A stretch of DNA of 64,000 bases from Haloglomus irregulare (GCF_007421925.1 NZ_QMDX01000002.1:318281-382280), one strand, 5' to 3'. Shown: positions 48,679 through 57,999, counted from the first letter of the stretch. Notes: a model not told the origin generated them from the sequence alone. Numbers and translations: made by a program.

Positions 48679-49403
48679 TCCCGTGTCTCGGGCGGGAGCA
48701 CGCCCATCCGGAAGCCGGGGCTGTAGCGCAGTTCGGGTGCCGCGTCGGGCTCCGGGAGCCCGGCGGCCGCGAGCAGCGTGTTCGTCCTGACCGTCGCGTC
48801 GACCGGCCGCAGCTCCCAGGGGTCGCGCTCGATGCGCCCGACCACGACGCCGTCGCTGCCGTCGCCCGGGAGCGCCGCGGTCGCCTCCCGTGCCGGGAAC
48901 AGGTAGCGGACCCGCTCGATGCAGAACGCCTCGATGCTGTCGGGCTCGGCGGCGTAGGCCTCGCCGTCCGGCCGGTAGCGCGCCGCGAAGACGGCCGCGT
49001 CCCCGGCGTCGGTCCGGCGACGGCTGGTGAACCGGACGGTGTCGCCGGCCCGTCGGATGCGGGCCTGCGCGGGGCGGAACGGGAGGCCGAACGCGCGCTG
49101 GCCGACCGCCGCGCCCAGCCGACTGCCGCTGTCCAGCGAGAGGAAGTAGACGCCGGACTCGTCCCCGTGCTCGACGTAGGTCCGGAGGTTGAGCTGGGCG
49201 AACCCGCGACGGAGCCCCCGTGGGACCGACAGCGCCCCCGGCGCGACCGCGACGTTCTCCAGGGCCAGCGCGCTCACCCGCGCCCGGCCGTCGTACGCCG
49301 CCACCGACAGTGGGTCCGGGACCAGCGGCTCGACGGCCGCGGGGTCCAGCGGCCAGTGAGCGAACAGGACGTCGCGACCGGTGACGGTGAGCAGCGGGGG
49401 CAT
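48675..49403 (-). CDS. DUF2071 family protein
   Basis: This 242-aa protein belongs to the DUF2071 (YqjF-like, acetoacetate decarboxylase-fold) family. Visible pattern: DVLFAHWPLDPAAVEPLVPDPLSV at the start, then LNLRTYVEHGDESGVYFLSLDSGSRLGA, and VRYLFPA near residue 178. No catalytic lysine of acetoacetate decarboxylase is evident, and the function is unknown. The gene is divergent from the NmrA-like gene (start-to-start 80 nt). Confidence 0.8.
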   Translation of the reverse strand: MPPLLTVTGRDVLFAHWPLDPAAVEPLVPDPLSVAAYDGRARVSALALENVAVAPGALSVPRGLRRGFAQLNLRTYVEHGDESGVYFLSLDSGSRLGAAVGQRAFGLPFRPAQARIRRAGDTVRFTSRRRTDAGDAAVFAARYRPDGEAYAAEPDSIEAFCIERVRYLFPAREATAALPGDGSDGVVVGRIERDPWELRPVDATVRTNTLLAAAGLPEPDAAPELRYSPGFRMGVLPPETRD

Positions 49404-49483
49404 CGACGCCCCGTGCTACGGTCGGCCACGACTAAGTACCGACGCTGGCGGGGGGTTTTGTCGCTGGCGCCCCCAGCGACCGT

Positions 49484-50200
49484 ATGGACACGGACGACCG
49501 GACGACGCCCGACCCGGCGGAGACGCGTATCCTCGTCGCGGGGGCCAGCGGCGACACCGGGCAGTGTGTGCTCCGGGCGCTCGAGGGCCGCCCGCCGACC
49601 GTCCGGGCGCTCACGCGCTCGGCGGACAACCGCGACCCGCTGACCCGACTCGGGGCCGACGAGGTGGTCGTCGGCGACCTGCTCGACCCCGACGACGCCC
49701 GCACGGCGGTCGCGGATGTCGATGTCGTCCTCAGCGCGGTCGGCTCCGGGGTCCGGACGGTGCTCACGGCCGACGAGTTCGTCGACGGCGCCGGAACCCG
49801 CAATCTCGTCGAGGCCGCGACCGCGGCCGGCGCGACGGCGTTCGTCATGGAGTCGGCCCTGGGCGTCGGCGACGAGCCGGCCAGCCCGCTTGCCGCCGCG
49901 TTCGACCTGTTCATCGGCCCGGTCCAGCGCGCGAAGGCCGAGGCCGAGGCCGCCCTCCGGGACTCGCCGCTCCGACACACTGTCCTCCGTCCGGGCGTGC
50001 TGACCGGCGGCCCCCGGACCGGGCTGGTGCAGGTGGCCGACCCCGGCGCCCGCCTCTGGGGTGCCGTCACCCGGGCGGACGTGGCCCACCTGCTTGCGGC
50101 CGCCCCGTTCACCCCCGCCGCGGCCGACCGCACGCTGGAGGTCGTCTCCAACCCGCTGCTGAAGCGCCGTGCCGACCCCATCGACTGGCTGTTCCCGTGA
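49484..50200 (+). CDS. NmrA/SDR-like NAD(P)-binding protein
   Basis: This 238-aa atypical SDR has the dinucleotide motif ILVAGASGDTGQCVLRAL (GxxGxxG) at the start and VVVGDLLDPDDARTAVADVDVVLSAVGSG in the middle. RHTVLRPGVLTGG matches the family's late motif, but no YxxxK catalytic pair is visible. These proteins act as redox sensors or isomerases. It is monocistronic, judging by the AT-rich 156-nt spacer that follows. Confidence 0.83.
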   Translation: MDTDDRTTPDPAETRILVAGASGDTGQCVLRALEGRPPTVRALTRSADNRDPLTRLGADEVVVGDLLDPDDARTAVADVDVVLSAVGSGVRTVLTADEFVDGAGTRNLVEAATAAGATAFVMESALGVGDEPASPLAAAFDLFIGPVQRAKAEAEAALRDSPLRHTVLRPGVLTGGPRTGLVQVADPGARLWGAVTRADVAHLLAAAPFTPAAADRTLEVVSNPLLKRRADPIDWLFP

Positions 50201-50356
50201 TGTCGTGGGGATAATAGCTCTATATCGGACAGTAGCGAAGAATCTCGATCGTAGAACGAAAAATAGGGTTCTCGATGCGAAACCGGCGCTCCCGGCTCGG
50301 ATACCCGACCCGGCGCTCCCGACAGCCATAGGCACGTGGCGGCCCTCCGACCGGTC

Positions 50357-50917
50357 GTGCCTGCCAACGTCTTCGTGACGGGACCGCCGGGAAGCGGGAA
50401 GACGACCGCCGTCGAGCGGGCCCGTGAGCGGCTGGCCGACCGCGGTCACGTCGCGGCCGGCGTCCGCGCCCCCGAGGTCCGGGAGGGCGGCGAGCGGGTC
50501 GGGTTCGACATCGTCTCGCTCCGGACCGGTCGGCGGGCGGCGATGGCCCGAATCGACCGCGACGCCGGGCCGGGCGTCGGGAAGTACCGGGTCGATGTCC
50601 GCGCGGTCGACCGGCTGGTCGCGGACGCGCTGGACACCGCCGGCGTCGACTACCTGCTGCTGGACGAGATCGGACCGATGCAGGTCCGCAGTGACACGTT
50701 CGTCCGTCGGGTCCGCGCGGCGCTCGACGCCGAGACGCCGGTGCTGGCGACGGTGAAGGCCGACTCGCGACCGGACGGCGACCGTGACCCGACGGACTTC
50801 ATCGAGGCGGTCCACGACCGCGACGACGGACTCCGGGTCACCGTGACGCCGGCGGAACGGGACGCGCTGCCGGAGCGACTGGCGGCGGCCGTCGCGGCCC
50901 GCTGCGGGGGCGACTAG
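50357..50917 (+). CDS. THEP1-type nucleoside-triphosphatase
   Basis: This 186-aa P-loop NTPase of the DUF265/THEP1 family has Walker A FVTGPPGSGKTT at residues 6-17 and Walker B YLLLDEIGPMQV. The family pattern also includes GVRAPEVREGGERVGFDIVSL and VGKYRVDVRAVD. It hydrolyses NTPs; its cellular role is unknown. The GTG start at 50357 gives the usual short N-terminus, and another in-frame GTG lies at 50336. An AT-rich spacer (50201-50330, with CTATATCG at 50219-50226) precedes it. Confidence 0.85.
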   Translation: MPANVFVTGPPGSGKTTAVERARERLADRGHVAAGVRAPEVREGGERVGFDIVSLRTGRRAAMARIDRDAGPGVGKYRVDVRAVDRLVADALDTAGVDYLLLDEIGPMQVRSDTFVRRVRAALDAETPVLATVKADSRPDGDRDPTDFIEAVHDRDDGLRVTVTPAERDALPERLAAAVAARCGGD

Positions 50918-50985
50918 GCCCGGTCGCGGCCGCCCCGGTCGCCGCGAGCGGGCCCCATATCAAGCCGCCGCCCCTGGGTCCGGTG

Positions 50986-51897
50986 ATGACCGAACGACCG
51001 GAAGTCGGCGCCGGCGTGGCCGACGTCGACTTGCAGGGGCGGACGGCTCTCGTGACGGGCTCGACGAGCGGCATCGGGCGCGAGGCGGCGCTCGCGCTCG
51101 GCCGCCTGGGCGCGGACGTCCTCGTCCACGGGCGCGACCGCGAGGCCGGGCGCCAGGTGACCGACGAACTGGAGCGGCTGGACGTCGATGCCCGGTTCGA
51201 GGCGGCGGACTTCGCCGACGTCGACGCCGTTCGCGACCTCGCCGCGGCCGTCCGCGACTGGACCGACGACCTGGATATCCTGGTGAACAACGCCGGGGGC
51301 CTGTTCCAGGACGGCGACCGCACGGCGCTGGGCGTCGAACGGACGTTCCACGTCAACCACCTGGCGCCGTATCTGCTGACGACGGAGCTGCTGGACTGTC
51401 TCGCGCCGGAGGCGCGGGTCGTCACGACGGCCTCCGACGCCCACCGTGGCGTCGGGCTGGACCCGGACACCGTCACCGAGCCGGGTGGCGGGTTCCGGGC
51501 CTACCAGCGGTCGAAGCTGGCGAACGTGCTGTTCACGGCCGAACTCGCGCGCCGACTGCGGCACCACGGGGGCGACCGGACGGCGAACAGCCTCCATCCG
51601 GGCGCGATCCCGGGGTCGGGGTTCTCCCGGTTCCTGCCGGGACCGCTCCCGCGGGTGATGAAGGCGCTCGACGGGCTCCCGTTCGTCACGAGCGTGGCCG
51701 AGGGGGCCGAGACGGTCGTCTTCCTCGCGGCCTCGTCCCGGGTCGACGGGGTCTCCGGGCGCTACTTCGCCGACTGCGAGCCCCGGACGCCGAGCGGCCC
51801 GGCCCGTGACACCGAGATGGCCGAGCGCCTCTGGACCCGGAGCGCGGACCTGCTGAACATCGCGGAACCGCTCGCCGGGGACGCGGCGGCGGACTGA
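50986..51897 (+). CDS. Short-chain dehydrogenase (retinol dehydrogenase-like)
   Basis: This 303-aa classical SDR has the cofactor motif TGSTSGIGREAALALG, NNAGG, the catalytic YQRSK, and HPGAIPGSGF after the active site. The order matches retinol-dehydrogenase/WW-domain-oxidoreductase-like SDRs with an oxidised lipid or retinoid-like substrate; the true substrate is unknown. A TATA-like CCATATC at 50955-50961 lies 25-31 bp upstream of the ATG. The C-terminal 30 residues are acidic. Confidence 0.85.
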   Translation: MTERPEVGAGVADVDLQGRTALVTGSTSGIGREAALALGRLGADVLVHGRDREAGRQVTDELERLDVDARFEAADFADVDAVRDLAAAVRDWTDDLDILVNNAGGLFQDGDRTALGVERTFHVNHLAPYLLTTELLDCLAPEARVVTTASDAHRGVGLDPDTVTEPGGGFRAYQRSKLANVLFTAELARRLRHHGGDRTANSLHPGAIPGSGFSRFLPGPLPRVMKALDGLPFVTSVAEGAETVVFLAASSRVDGVSGRYFADCEPRTPSGPARDTEMAERLWTRSADLLNIAEPLAGDAAAD

Positions 51898-51965
51898 GCC
51901 GACCCGCGCCGGTCCCCCCGGCGAGGAGTAGACAGTTACTTCAGCGAGGACGAGAAGCGTCGGCC

Positions 51966-52112
51966 ATGAGCGCCACGGTCGCCTACATCATCATCGCCAC
52001 CTGCATCCTGGCCGTGTTCGCGGTCGGCGCGGCCGGCTGGTGGATGACCGACAAGACCCTCGGCGAGGACGAGGAGGACGAGGAGCCCCCCACCGGTGGG
52101 AGTGCGGCCTGA
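51966..52112 (+). CDS. Small single-helix membrane protein (48 aa)
   Basis: The 48-residue product begins MSATVAYIIIATCILAVFAV, one membrane helix running through AAGWWM, and ends with an acidic tail EDEEDEEPPTGGSAA. A TATA-like AGTTACTT at 51934-51941 lies 25-32 bp before the ATG, supporting expression. Nearly the same arrangement (helix plus acidic tail) occurs in many short haloarchaeal membrane peptides of unknown function. The MFS transporter starts 39 nt downstream, so it may be an accessory peptide. Confidence 0.6.
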   Translation: MSATVAYIIIATCILAVFAVGAAGWWMTDKTLGEDEEDEEPPTGGSAA

Positions 52113-52151
52113 GCGCGGCCCCCCGATGTCCCGCACTGCCGCTGGCACCCC

Positions 52152-53432
52152 GTGCCGGCAGCCATCCGTCCCATCGCGCGTACCGTGACCGACGCGGACG
52201 GCGACTACGCCGGCCGGATGCTCGGCACCCTCCTCCTGGGGTGGGCCGTCCTCCAGTGTGGCCGGTTCATCCTCAGCCCGCTGCTGCCGGCCATCATCGA
52301 CGACCTCTCGCTGACCGCCGCCACCGCCGGCCTGGCCCTGACCGCGTTCCAGGCCGTCTACGCCGTCACCCAGTACCCCAGCGGCCGGCTCTCCGACGAG
52401 TGGTCGCGCGCGACGCTCCTGCTCCCCGGCCTGGGCGTCCTCGTCGTCGCGTTCGTCGCCATCGGCGCGGCGCCGACCTATCTCGCCTTCGTCGGTGGGG
52501 CCGTCCTCCTCGGGCTCGGGAAGGGGGTCTACGTGGTCCCCTCGCGGGCGCTGCTCTCGGACCTGTTCGTCGAGCGCCGGGGGCGCGCGCTGGGGGTCTA
52601 CACCGCCGGGACGGACGTCGGGGGGCTGGCGGCGGCGGGTCTGGCCGCGCTCGTGCTGGCGGCATCGCTCCCGCTCGTGGGGCTGCCCGCCGGCTGGCAC
52701 GCCGCGCTGGAGGCGGCCGGCTGGCGGTCCCCGTTCCTCCCCATCGCCGGGCTGCTGGCGCTGGCGGCGCTGCTGTACGCCGCCTGGAACCGCGAGCCGT
52801 TCCGGCGGGGGCCGGCGTCGCTGGAGTTGGGGACGACCGTCCGGCGGCTCGCGACCACCCGCGAGCAGCGCGAGGTGCTGGCCGCCTACGCGCTGTTCTA
52901 CTTCATGGTTGGCGGCTGGATCAACTTCCTCCCGACGTATCTCGCGACCGCGAAGGGGGCGCCCGAGTCGCTCGCGTCGGCGGGGTTCGCGCTGGTCTTT
53001 CTCACCGGCATCTGTACGAAACCCGCCGCGGGCTGGCTCTCCGACCGGTTCCCCCGACGGGCTGTCTCCGTGACGGGACTGCTGCTCGCGACGGCGGCGC
53101 TCGCGGGGGTGGTCCTCGCGTCGTCGGTCCCCGTGCTGGCGGTCTGCGTGGTCGCGCTCGCGCTGGGATACAAGACCCAGTTCCCCATCGTCGACGCCAT
53201 CCTGCTGGACGCCGCGCCCGAGGCGAACATGGGTGGGGACCTCGGCGCCGCCCGGGCCCTGTTCCTCGGGGTCGGCAGCCTCGGCCCGGCCTACGTCGGC
53301 GTCACCGCGTCGACGCTCGGCTACGGCGTCGCCTTCGCCGGCCTGGCGGGGTGTCTGCTCGTCGCCGCCGGTATCATCGGCCGACAGCACCGTCGCCGTC
53401 GGAGCGCCGCGAGCGCGGCCCCCGGCGACTGA
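52152..53432 (+). CDS. MFS transporter
   Basis: This permease of about 426 aa has 12 membrane helices. Helices 2-3 carry the motif A-like GRLSDEWSRATLLLPGLG, and the second half repeats it as GWLSDRFPRRAVSVTG. Substrate specificity cannot be inferred. The N-terminus is uncertain: the GTG at 52152 gives MPAAIRPIARTVTDADGDYAG before helix 1, while a GTG at 52185 or the ATG at 52218 would give shorter starts. Confidence 0.85.
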   Translation: MPAAIRPIARTVTDADGDYAGRMLGTLLLGWAVLQCGRFILSPLLPAIIDDLSLTAATAGLALTAFQAVYAVTQYPSGRLSDEWSRATLLLPGLGVLVVAFVAIGAAPTYLAFVGGAVLLGLGKGVYVVPSRALLSDLFVERRGRALGVYTAGTDVGGLAAAGLAALVLAASLPLVGLPAGWHAALEAAGWRSPFLPIAGLLALAALLYAAWNREPFRRGPASLELGTTVRRLATTREQREVLAAYALFYFMVGGWINFLPTYLATAKGAPESLASAGFALVFLTGICTKPAAGWLSDRFPRRAVSVTGLLLATAALAGVVLASSVPVLAVCVVALALGYKTQFPIVDAILLDAAPEANMGGDLGAARALFLGVGSLGPAYVGVTASTLGYGVAFAGLAGCLLVAAGIIGRQHRRRRSAASAAPGD

Positions 53433-53559
53433 CACCACTGCTCTCCGGGAGTTATCGGCGACCGGAGATAACCGGCAGTCCGCTAATCCTCCCATCGTCC
53501 GACGTGACCGCACGGAGTGGTGGGGACGTCCGTATCACTCCAGTTTCGAGTGAACCCGC

Positions 53560-54660
53560 ATGCAACTGCAACGCACACATGCCGTCGCCCTGACGGCGCT
53601 CGTCGTCGTATCGGCGCTGCTCGCCAGCCCGGCAGCCGGGGGCCTCGTCGCCCAGGAGAGCGGCCCGCCGGCCCCCGACCAGGAGAACCGACCGCCGACC
53701 GACGGAGCCGACTTCATCGTCCGGCCCGATGACCCGCGCCCGGACACCGGGACCACCTACACGATGCTCGCCCGAGGGGCCGGACCCTGGGACGGGAGCA
53801 GGGGGCTCCAGGAGATAGACAACTACAAGATCACGACCCAGGACACCCGGTTCCAGGACTGCTCGCCCGACGACGCCCGGGCGTTCGGTATCGACCGCAA
53901 CAACGACGACCCCGGCACGGGGACGGACGAGCCGCTGCTCCGGCATATGAAGAGCTACTCCGTCGACGGCCGGGTCATCGCGGTCGAGATCTACGACGAT
54001 TCGGACCTCGGCGGGGCCCCGACCTTCCTCAACGACACGGACGAGACGGTCGCCCAGCTCGCCAACTGCGTCGTCACGCCGTCGGAGCCGGGCTGGTACC
54101 AGTTCAAGGGCTACGTGAACGGCACCAACTACGCGGGGAACTACCAGGAGGTGCTGATATACACCGAGTACTTCTACATCTGTGACTGCGACTCCGAGGC
54201 CGAGGAGCGGCTCGGCCCGAGGCCGCACAGCGGGTCCGACACCGGCTCGGGGTTGACCGACGACAGCACGGCGACGGCGACGGCCACCGACACCGCGACG
54301 CCGGAGCGCGGCGATCCGTCGACGGCGACGGCCGCCGGGACCGCCACGGCGACCGAGACGGCGACCGAGACGCGGACCGACACCGCCACCTCGACACGGG
54401 CCGATACCGCCACCGGGGAGCCGGACGCCGACGATGGCGACGATGCCGATAGCGGTGGTGGCGGTGACGGGACGGCCGCGACGGCCACCGGGACGGCCGC
54501 CGCCAGCGGCGACGACGGCGGGCAGGGGGCCCAACCACGGCGGAACCAGCAGGGCGGCGGCGCGGCGACGCCGACCATCGCCGAGGGACCGGGCTTCGGC
54601 GCAGTGGCGGCGCTCGTCGGGCTGCTGACGGTCGCGCTGCTCACCCTCCGGCGGCGATAG
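53560..54660 (+). CDS. Secreted PGF-CTERM surface protein
   Basis: This 366-aa exported protein has a signal peptide (AVALTALVVVSALLASPAAGG) and a conserved-looking ectodomain with four cysteines (CSPDD, NCVV, CDCD). A Thr/Ala-rich linker (about 230-330) is likely O-glycosylated. The C-terminus TPTIAEGPGFGAVAALVGLLTVALLTLRRR (in parts) is a PGF-CTERM sorting signal: tripeptide PGF, one hydrophobic helix, then Arg. Archaeosortase A would cleave it and attach a lipid to the cell surface. The ectodomain family is not recognised. Confidence 0.85.
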   Translation: MQLQRTHAVALTALVVVSALLASPAAGGLVAQESGPPAPDQENRPPTDGADFIVRPDDPRPDTGTTYTMLARGAGPWDGSRGLQEIDNYKITTQDTRFQDCSPDDARAFGIDRNNDDPGTGTDEPLLRHMKSYSVDGRVIAVEIYDDSDLGGAPTFLNDTDETVAQLANCVVTPSEPGWYQFKGYVNGTNYAGNYQEVLIYTEYFYICDCDSEAEERLGPRPHSGSDTGSGLTDDSTATATATDTATPERGDPSTATAAGTATATETATETRTDTATSTRADTATGEPDADDGDDADSGGGGDGTAATATGTAAASGDDGGQGAQPRRNQQGGGAATPTIAEGPGFGAVAALVGLLTVALLTLRRR

Positions 54661-54662
54661 GG

Positions 54663-55346
54663 CTACGCGCGCTCGCTTCCCTGTGCCTGATGCTGCTCAA
54701 GGATGGAGGAGAGCATCGTCGACTCGGCCTTCCGCAGGTGCTCGTCGACGGTGGAGGGCGCCAGCTCGAGCTCGTCCGCGAGCTCCGTCTGTGTGATGCC
54801 CCGCGGGATACGGTAGTAGCCCCGGTCGACGGCGGTTTCGAAGATATCCCGCTGGCGCTCCGTCAGGAGCGACCGGGCGTCCTCCCGGCCCGGCGTGTAG
54901 TGGCCCACCTCCTCGACGGTCACCTGGACGCCGTCCGAGACGGTGGTGAGTGCCTCGCGGAGCGTCTCGTGCTGCCCCACGATGCGAACCCGGAGGCTCC
55001 CATCCTCCCGGAACGTGACCGGCGTCTCGATGATGAGCGCGTGCTCGTAACAGAGCGCGAGCAGCGTGCCGGTCGGGTCGGCGGGGATGAGGCGGACGTA
55101 GCAGTAGAACCCGCCGTCGGCATCGGGGTCGGTCACGTCGTAGTCCAGCAGTCCGTCGCCCTGTACCGCCACGGCCGCGGCCTCCGGGTCACCCCGGAGC
55201 CGGTAGAGCAGCGCGCCCGTCCCGTCCCCGTAGCCGTCGACGTGGTGGAGCAGCTCGCGCGTGATCCCGGAGGCAGCTGCCAGTCGACCGTCTATCGGAT
55301 GCAGGCTGTCGCCGCCCGATGCCAGTACGAGGTCGAAGTAGCGCAT
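54663..55346 (-). CDS. Bat-type HTH-10 transcriptional regulator
   Basis: This 227-aa regulator has an N-terminal sensory domain of the bacterio-opsin-activator type (TGALLYRLRGDPEAAAVAV, FYCYVRLIPADPTGTLLALCYEHALIIETPV). The C-terminal HTH_10 reads LTERQRDIFETAVDRGYYRIPRGITQTELADELELAPSTVDEHLRKAES (given in parts). The pattern LTxRQxxxxxxAxxxGYY is the HTH_10 hallmark. Ligands and targets are unknown. It is convergent with the PGF-CTERM gene (2-nt gap). The ATG at 55346 starts MRYFDLVLAS. Confidence 0.88.
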   Translation of the reverse strand: MRYFDLVLASGGDSLHPIDGRLAAASGITRELLHHVDGYGDGTGALLYRLRGDPEAAAVAVQGDGLLDYDVTDPDADGGFYCYVRLIPADPTGTLLALCYEHALIIETPVTFREDGSLRVRIVGQHETLREALTTVSDGVQVTVEEVGHYTPGREDARSLLTERQRDIFETAVDRGYYRIPRGITQTELADELELAPSTVDEHLRKAESTMLSSILEQHQAQGSERA

Positions 55347-55460
55347 CGTCCTACCGGGCCCGTGACGGGCCCTACTAACGGATTCACTCCCGTCTCCCGC
55401 ATAACGGTTCCGGCGCGGGGTCGGGCGGTCCGCCGACGCGTCCACTCGCGACCCCGGCCG

Positions 55461-55468
55461 TTTATACT
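55461..55468 (+). promoter_or_regulatory. TATA box of the cupin gene
   Basis: TTTATACT lies 22-29 bp before the ATG at 55490, consistent with a leaderless transcript. Confidence 0.5.
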
Positions 55469-55489
55469 CGCCGCGCCCACGCGACCGCC

Positions 55490-55972
55490 ATGGAGAAGGT
55501 CGCCATCGACGACGTCCCGACGGAGAACAGCCCTCTCGGCGTGCACAGCCTGCGGAAGCCGGTCTCGACGGCGCTCGGGACGGAGCACTTCGCGATGAAC
55601 TACTTCGAACTCCAGCCCGGGGAGTCGTTCTCCGGTGGGCTCCACACCCATCACGACCAGGAGGAGGTGTTCTACGTGATGGCCGGCGAGGTCGAGTTCG
55701 AGGTCGGGATGGACCGCGAGGGGACGACGGTCGCGGCCGGCGAGCTGGTCCGGTTCGAGCCCGGCGAGTACCAGACCGGCTGGAACCGCGCCGACGAGCC
55801 CGCCACGGGCTGGGCGCTCGGCGCCCCCGGCGCCCAGCACGACTGGGACGAGCTGGAGTCCGTCGTCGACTGCCGGGAGTGCGGCGAGGAGACGCCCCAC
55901 GCGACCCGCATCAACGAGAACGGCCGCTTCGAGATGACCTGCAACGACTGCGGCACGTCCTTCGAGATGTAG
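55490..55972 (+). CDS. Cupin domain fused to a zinc ribbon
   Basis: This 160-aa protein has a single cupin barrel (LQPGESFSGGLHTHHDQEEVFYVMAGEVEFEV, with metal-ligand pattern HTHHDQEE, and GELVRFEPGEYQTGWN). A C-terminal zinc ribbon reads CRECGEETPHAT...CNDCG. Metal-binding cupins are often small-molecule isomerases or sensors; the ribbon may bind nucleic acid or a partner. No specific function is assigned. The TATA box 22-29 bp upstream fixes the start. Confidence 0.85.
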   Translation: MEKVAIDDVPTENSPLGVHSLRKPVSTALGTEHFAMNYFELQPGESFSGGLHTHHDQEEVFYVMAGEVEFEVGMDREGTTVAAGELVRFEPGEYQTGWNRADEPATGWALGAPGAQHDWDELESVVDCRECGEETPHATRINENGRFEMTCNDCGTSFEM

Positions 55973-56044
55973 GCCCGGGCGCCCCGCTCGGCGGCGCGGC
56001 CACGAGCGGCAACGCTGAAACACCAGCCCGACCAGGGATGAGCT

Positions 56045-56818
56045 ATGGCCATCCCGCTTCCCGAGTTCGTCGACCGGCTGAACGACCTGTTGGACGTCGA
56101 GGCGTACGCCGCCGACGCCGCAGTGCAGGGGCTCCAGGTCGGCCCCGAGGACGCCAGCGTCGACACCGCCGCCTTCGCCGTCGACGGCGTCCGGGCGACG
56201 TTCGAGACGGCCGCCGCCCGCGATGCCGACGTCATCGTCGTCCACCACGGCATCTCGTGGGGCGGCATCGACGCTGTCACCGGGAAGGAGTACGAGCGCG
56301 TCGCCGCCCTGGTCGAGAACGACCTCGCGCTGTACGCCGTCCACACGCCGCTGGACGGCCACGACGAGGTCGGCAACGCGGCGCTCCTGGCCGACCACCT
56401 CGACCTCGACGTGGTCGGGCCGTTCGGCGAGTTCGGCGGCGCCCACGTCGGCCAGCGCGCCCGTGCCCCCGAGCCGCGAACGGTCGAGGACCTCCGCGAG
56501 TCGCTCGCGACGCTGGCGACCGGCGACCAGCCCGTGCAGGTGCTCGACTTCGGGCCCGAGACGATCGAGGACGTGGCCGTCCTGACGGGCAGCGGCACCG
56601 ACTGGCTGGACGAGGCCCGCGGGGCCGGCGTCGACGCGCTGGTCACCGGCGAGGGGAAGCAGCCGGCGTACCACGAGGCTCGCGAGGCCGGCATCCACGT
56701 CCTCCTGGCCGGGCACTACGCCACCGAGACGTTCGGCGTCCGTGCGCTGGCCGACCGCGTCGCCGGCTGGGACGCCGGGGTCGAGACGACGTACATCGAG
56801 CATCCGACGGGGCTGTGA
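56045..56818 (+). CDS. Nif3-like dinuclear metal-center protein
   Basis: This 257-aa protein of the Nif3/YbgI family assembles as hexamers with a two-metal site per subunit. Visible metal-binding motifs are VVHHGISWGG, YAVHTPLDGH and, near the end, LLAGHYATETFG. Family members are implicated in GTP cyclohydrolase-like chemistry and DNA repair, without agreed function. An in-frame alternative start is not obvious. The gene lies 72 nt after the cupin gene. Confidence 0.9.
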   Translation: MAIPLPEFVDRLNDLLDVEAYAADAAVQGLQVGPEDASVDTAAFAVDGVRATFETAAARDADVIVVHHGISWGGIDAVTGKEYERVAALVENDLALYAVHTPLDGHDEVGNAALLADHLDLDVVGPFGEFGGAHVGQRARAPEPRTVEDLRESLATLATGDQPVQVLDFGPETIEDVAVLTGSGTDWLDEARGAGVDALVTGEGKQPAYHEAREAGIHVLLAGHYATETFGVRALADRVAGWDAGVETTYIEHPTGL

Positions 56819-57019
56819 GCCCGGGCGGCGGACGCCACCCTTCGGCCGGCAGGTGGCGAGACGCCCGACATGAGCGACGCGCCGGCCTCGGCGATGACCA
56901 CGAGCTGCCCGTCCGAGCCGCCGGTGGAGGGTCCATGGCGCCCCACCACCGGCCACGCCCCGGGTCGGCTCGCGCACACATCCGAACCCCTTTGCTCGGC
57001 CCGGTCCAGGGTTCGCATC

Positions 57020-57874
57020 GTGAGCACGGACGTCAGCCCGCCGGCGCGGGCCCGGGTGGAGGCCGGCCTGGACGACCTGGTCCGGGAGAACCGGTTCACC
57101 ATCGCCGTCGTCTTCCCGCTGTTCGGCGCAGTCCTGCTGGTCGCGTCGGCCGAGTCGCTGCTCCCGGCGTCGCTGAACTTCAACCCGTACCTCATCATCC
57201 TCGGCACGCTCGTGATGCGGCTCCCGCTGGTCGCCGGCCTCGCTCCGGTGATCGACCGCCGGGCCGCCGCGGGCCTCCTGCTGCTGACCGGCTACGCCTA
57301 CGGCATCGAGTACGTCGGCGTCCTGACTGGGGTCCCCTACGGGAGCTTCGACTACGGCGTCGAGTTGGGGCCGATGCTGCTGGACACCGTTCCGCTGGGT
57401 CTCCCCGTCTTCTTCTTCCCGCTCGTCGTCAACGCCTACCTGCTCTGCCTCCTCCTGCTGGGCCCCCGCGCGGAGTCGACGGGCACCCGGCTCGCCAGTG
57501 TCATCGGTGTGGTCCTGCTGATGGACCTCGCTCTCGACCCGGGGGCCGTGGCGCTCACGTTCTGGGCGTACGACCCTGCCGGACCGTACTACGGGGTCCC
57601 GTGGTCGAACTACGCGGGCTGGGTCCTCTCTGCGACCGTCGCGGTCGTCACGCTGGACACCACCCTCGACCGGACCGGCCTGCGCGACCGCCTCGCCCGC
57701 TGCGAGTTCATGCTCGACGATCTCGTCTCCTTCGTCGTCCTCTGGGGGCTCATCAACGCCTACTTCGGGAACTGGATTCCCGTCGTTCTGGCGGGCGGCC
57801 TCGGTATCGCCCTGCTCGCCACCGACCGCTTCGACTTCGATGTGCGGCCGTCGCTCCCCTCGCTCGGCGGGTGA
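57020..57874 (+). CDS. cruF: Bisanhydrobacterioruberin hydratase (CruF-like)
   Basis: CruF adds water across the psi-end groups of bisanhydrobacterioruberin, the last step of C50 bacterioruberin synthesis. The 284-aa membrane protein has about seven helices and the family pattern LLVASAESLLPASLNFNPYLIILG, TGYAYGIEYVGVLTGVPYGSFDY, and DPGAVALTFWAYDPAGPYYGVPWSNYAGW. The GTG start at 57020 is preferred over an in-frame ATG at 56870 that would add a Pro-rich stretch. It is convergent with crtB (125-nt gap), so the two carotenoid genes are neighbours. The usual partner genes lyeJ and crtD are not in the window. Confidence 0.88.
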   Translation: MSTDVSPPARARVEAGLDDLVRENRFTIAVVFPLFGAVLLVASAESLLPASLNFNPYLIILGTLVMRLPLVAGLAPVIDRRAAAGLLLLTGYAYGIEYVGVLTGVPYGSFDYGVELGPMLLDTVPLGLPVFFFPLVVNAYLLCLLLLGPRAESTGTRLASVIGVVLLMDLALDPGAVALTFWAYDPAGPYYGVPWSNYAGWVLSATVAVVTLDTTLDRTGLRDRLARCEFMLDDLVSFVVLWGLINAYFGNWIPVVLAGGLGIALLATDRFDFDVRPSLPSLGG

Positions 57875-57999
57875 CGGCGGCGACGGTGGGTGGCCCGGTG
57901 GACGCTGGCCGTTCTCCGAGCGAGTTACGCATTATCGGCGAACGGGCGTCATGATTCGGAAACGTCGCCGATAGCTCCGGAACTGCTCGGCTATGCCGC

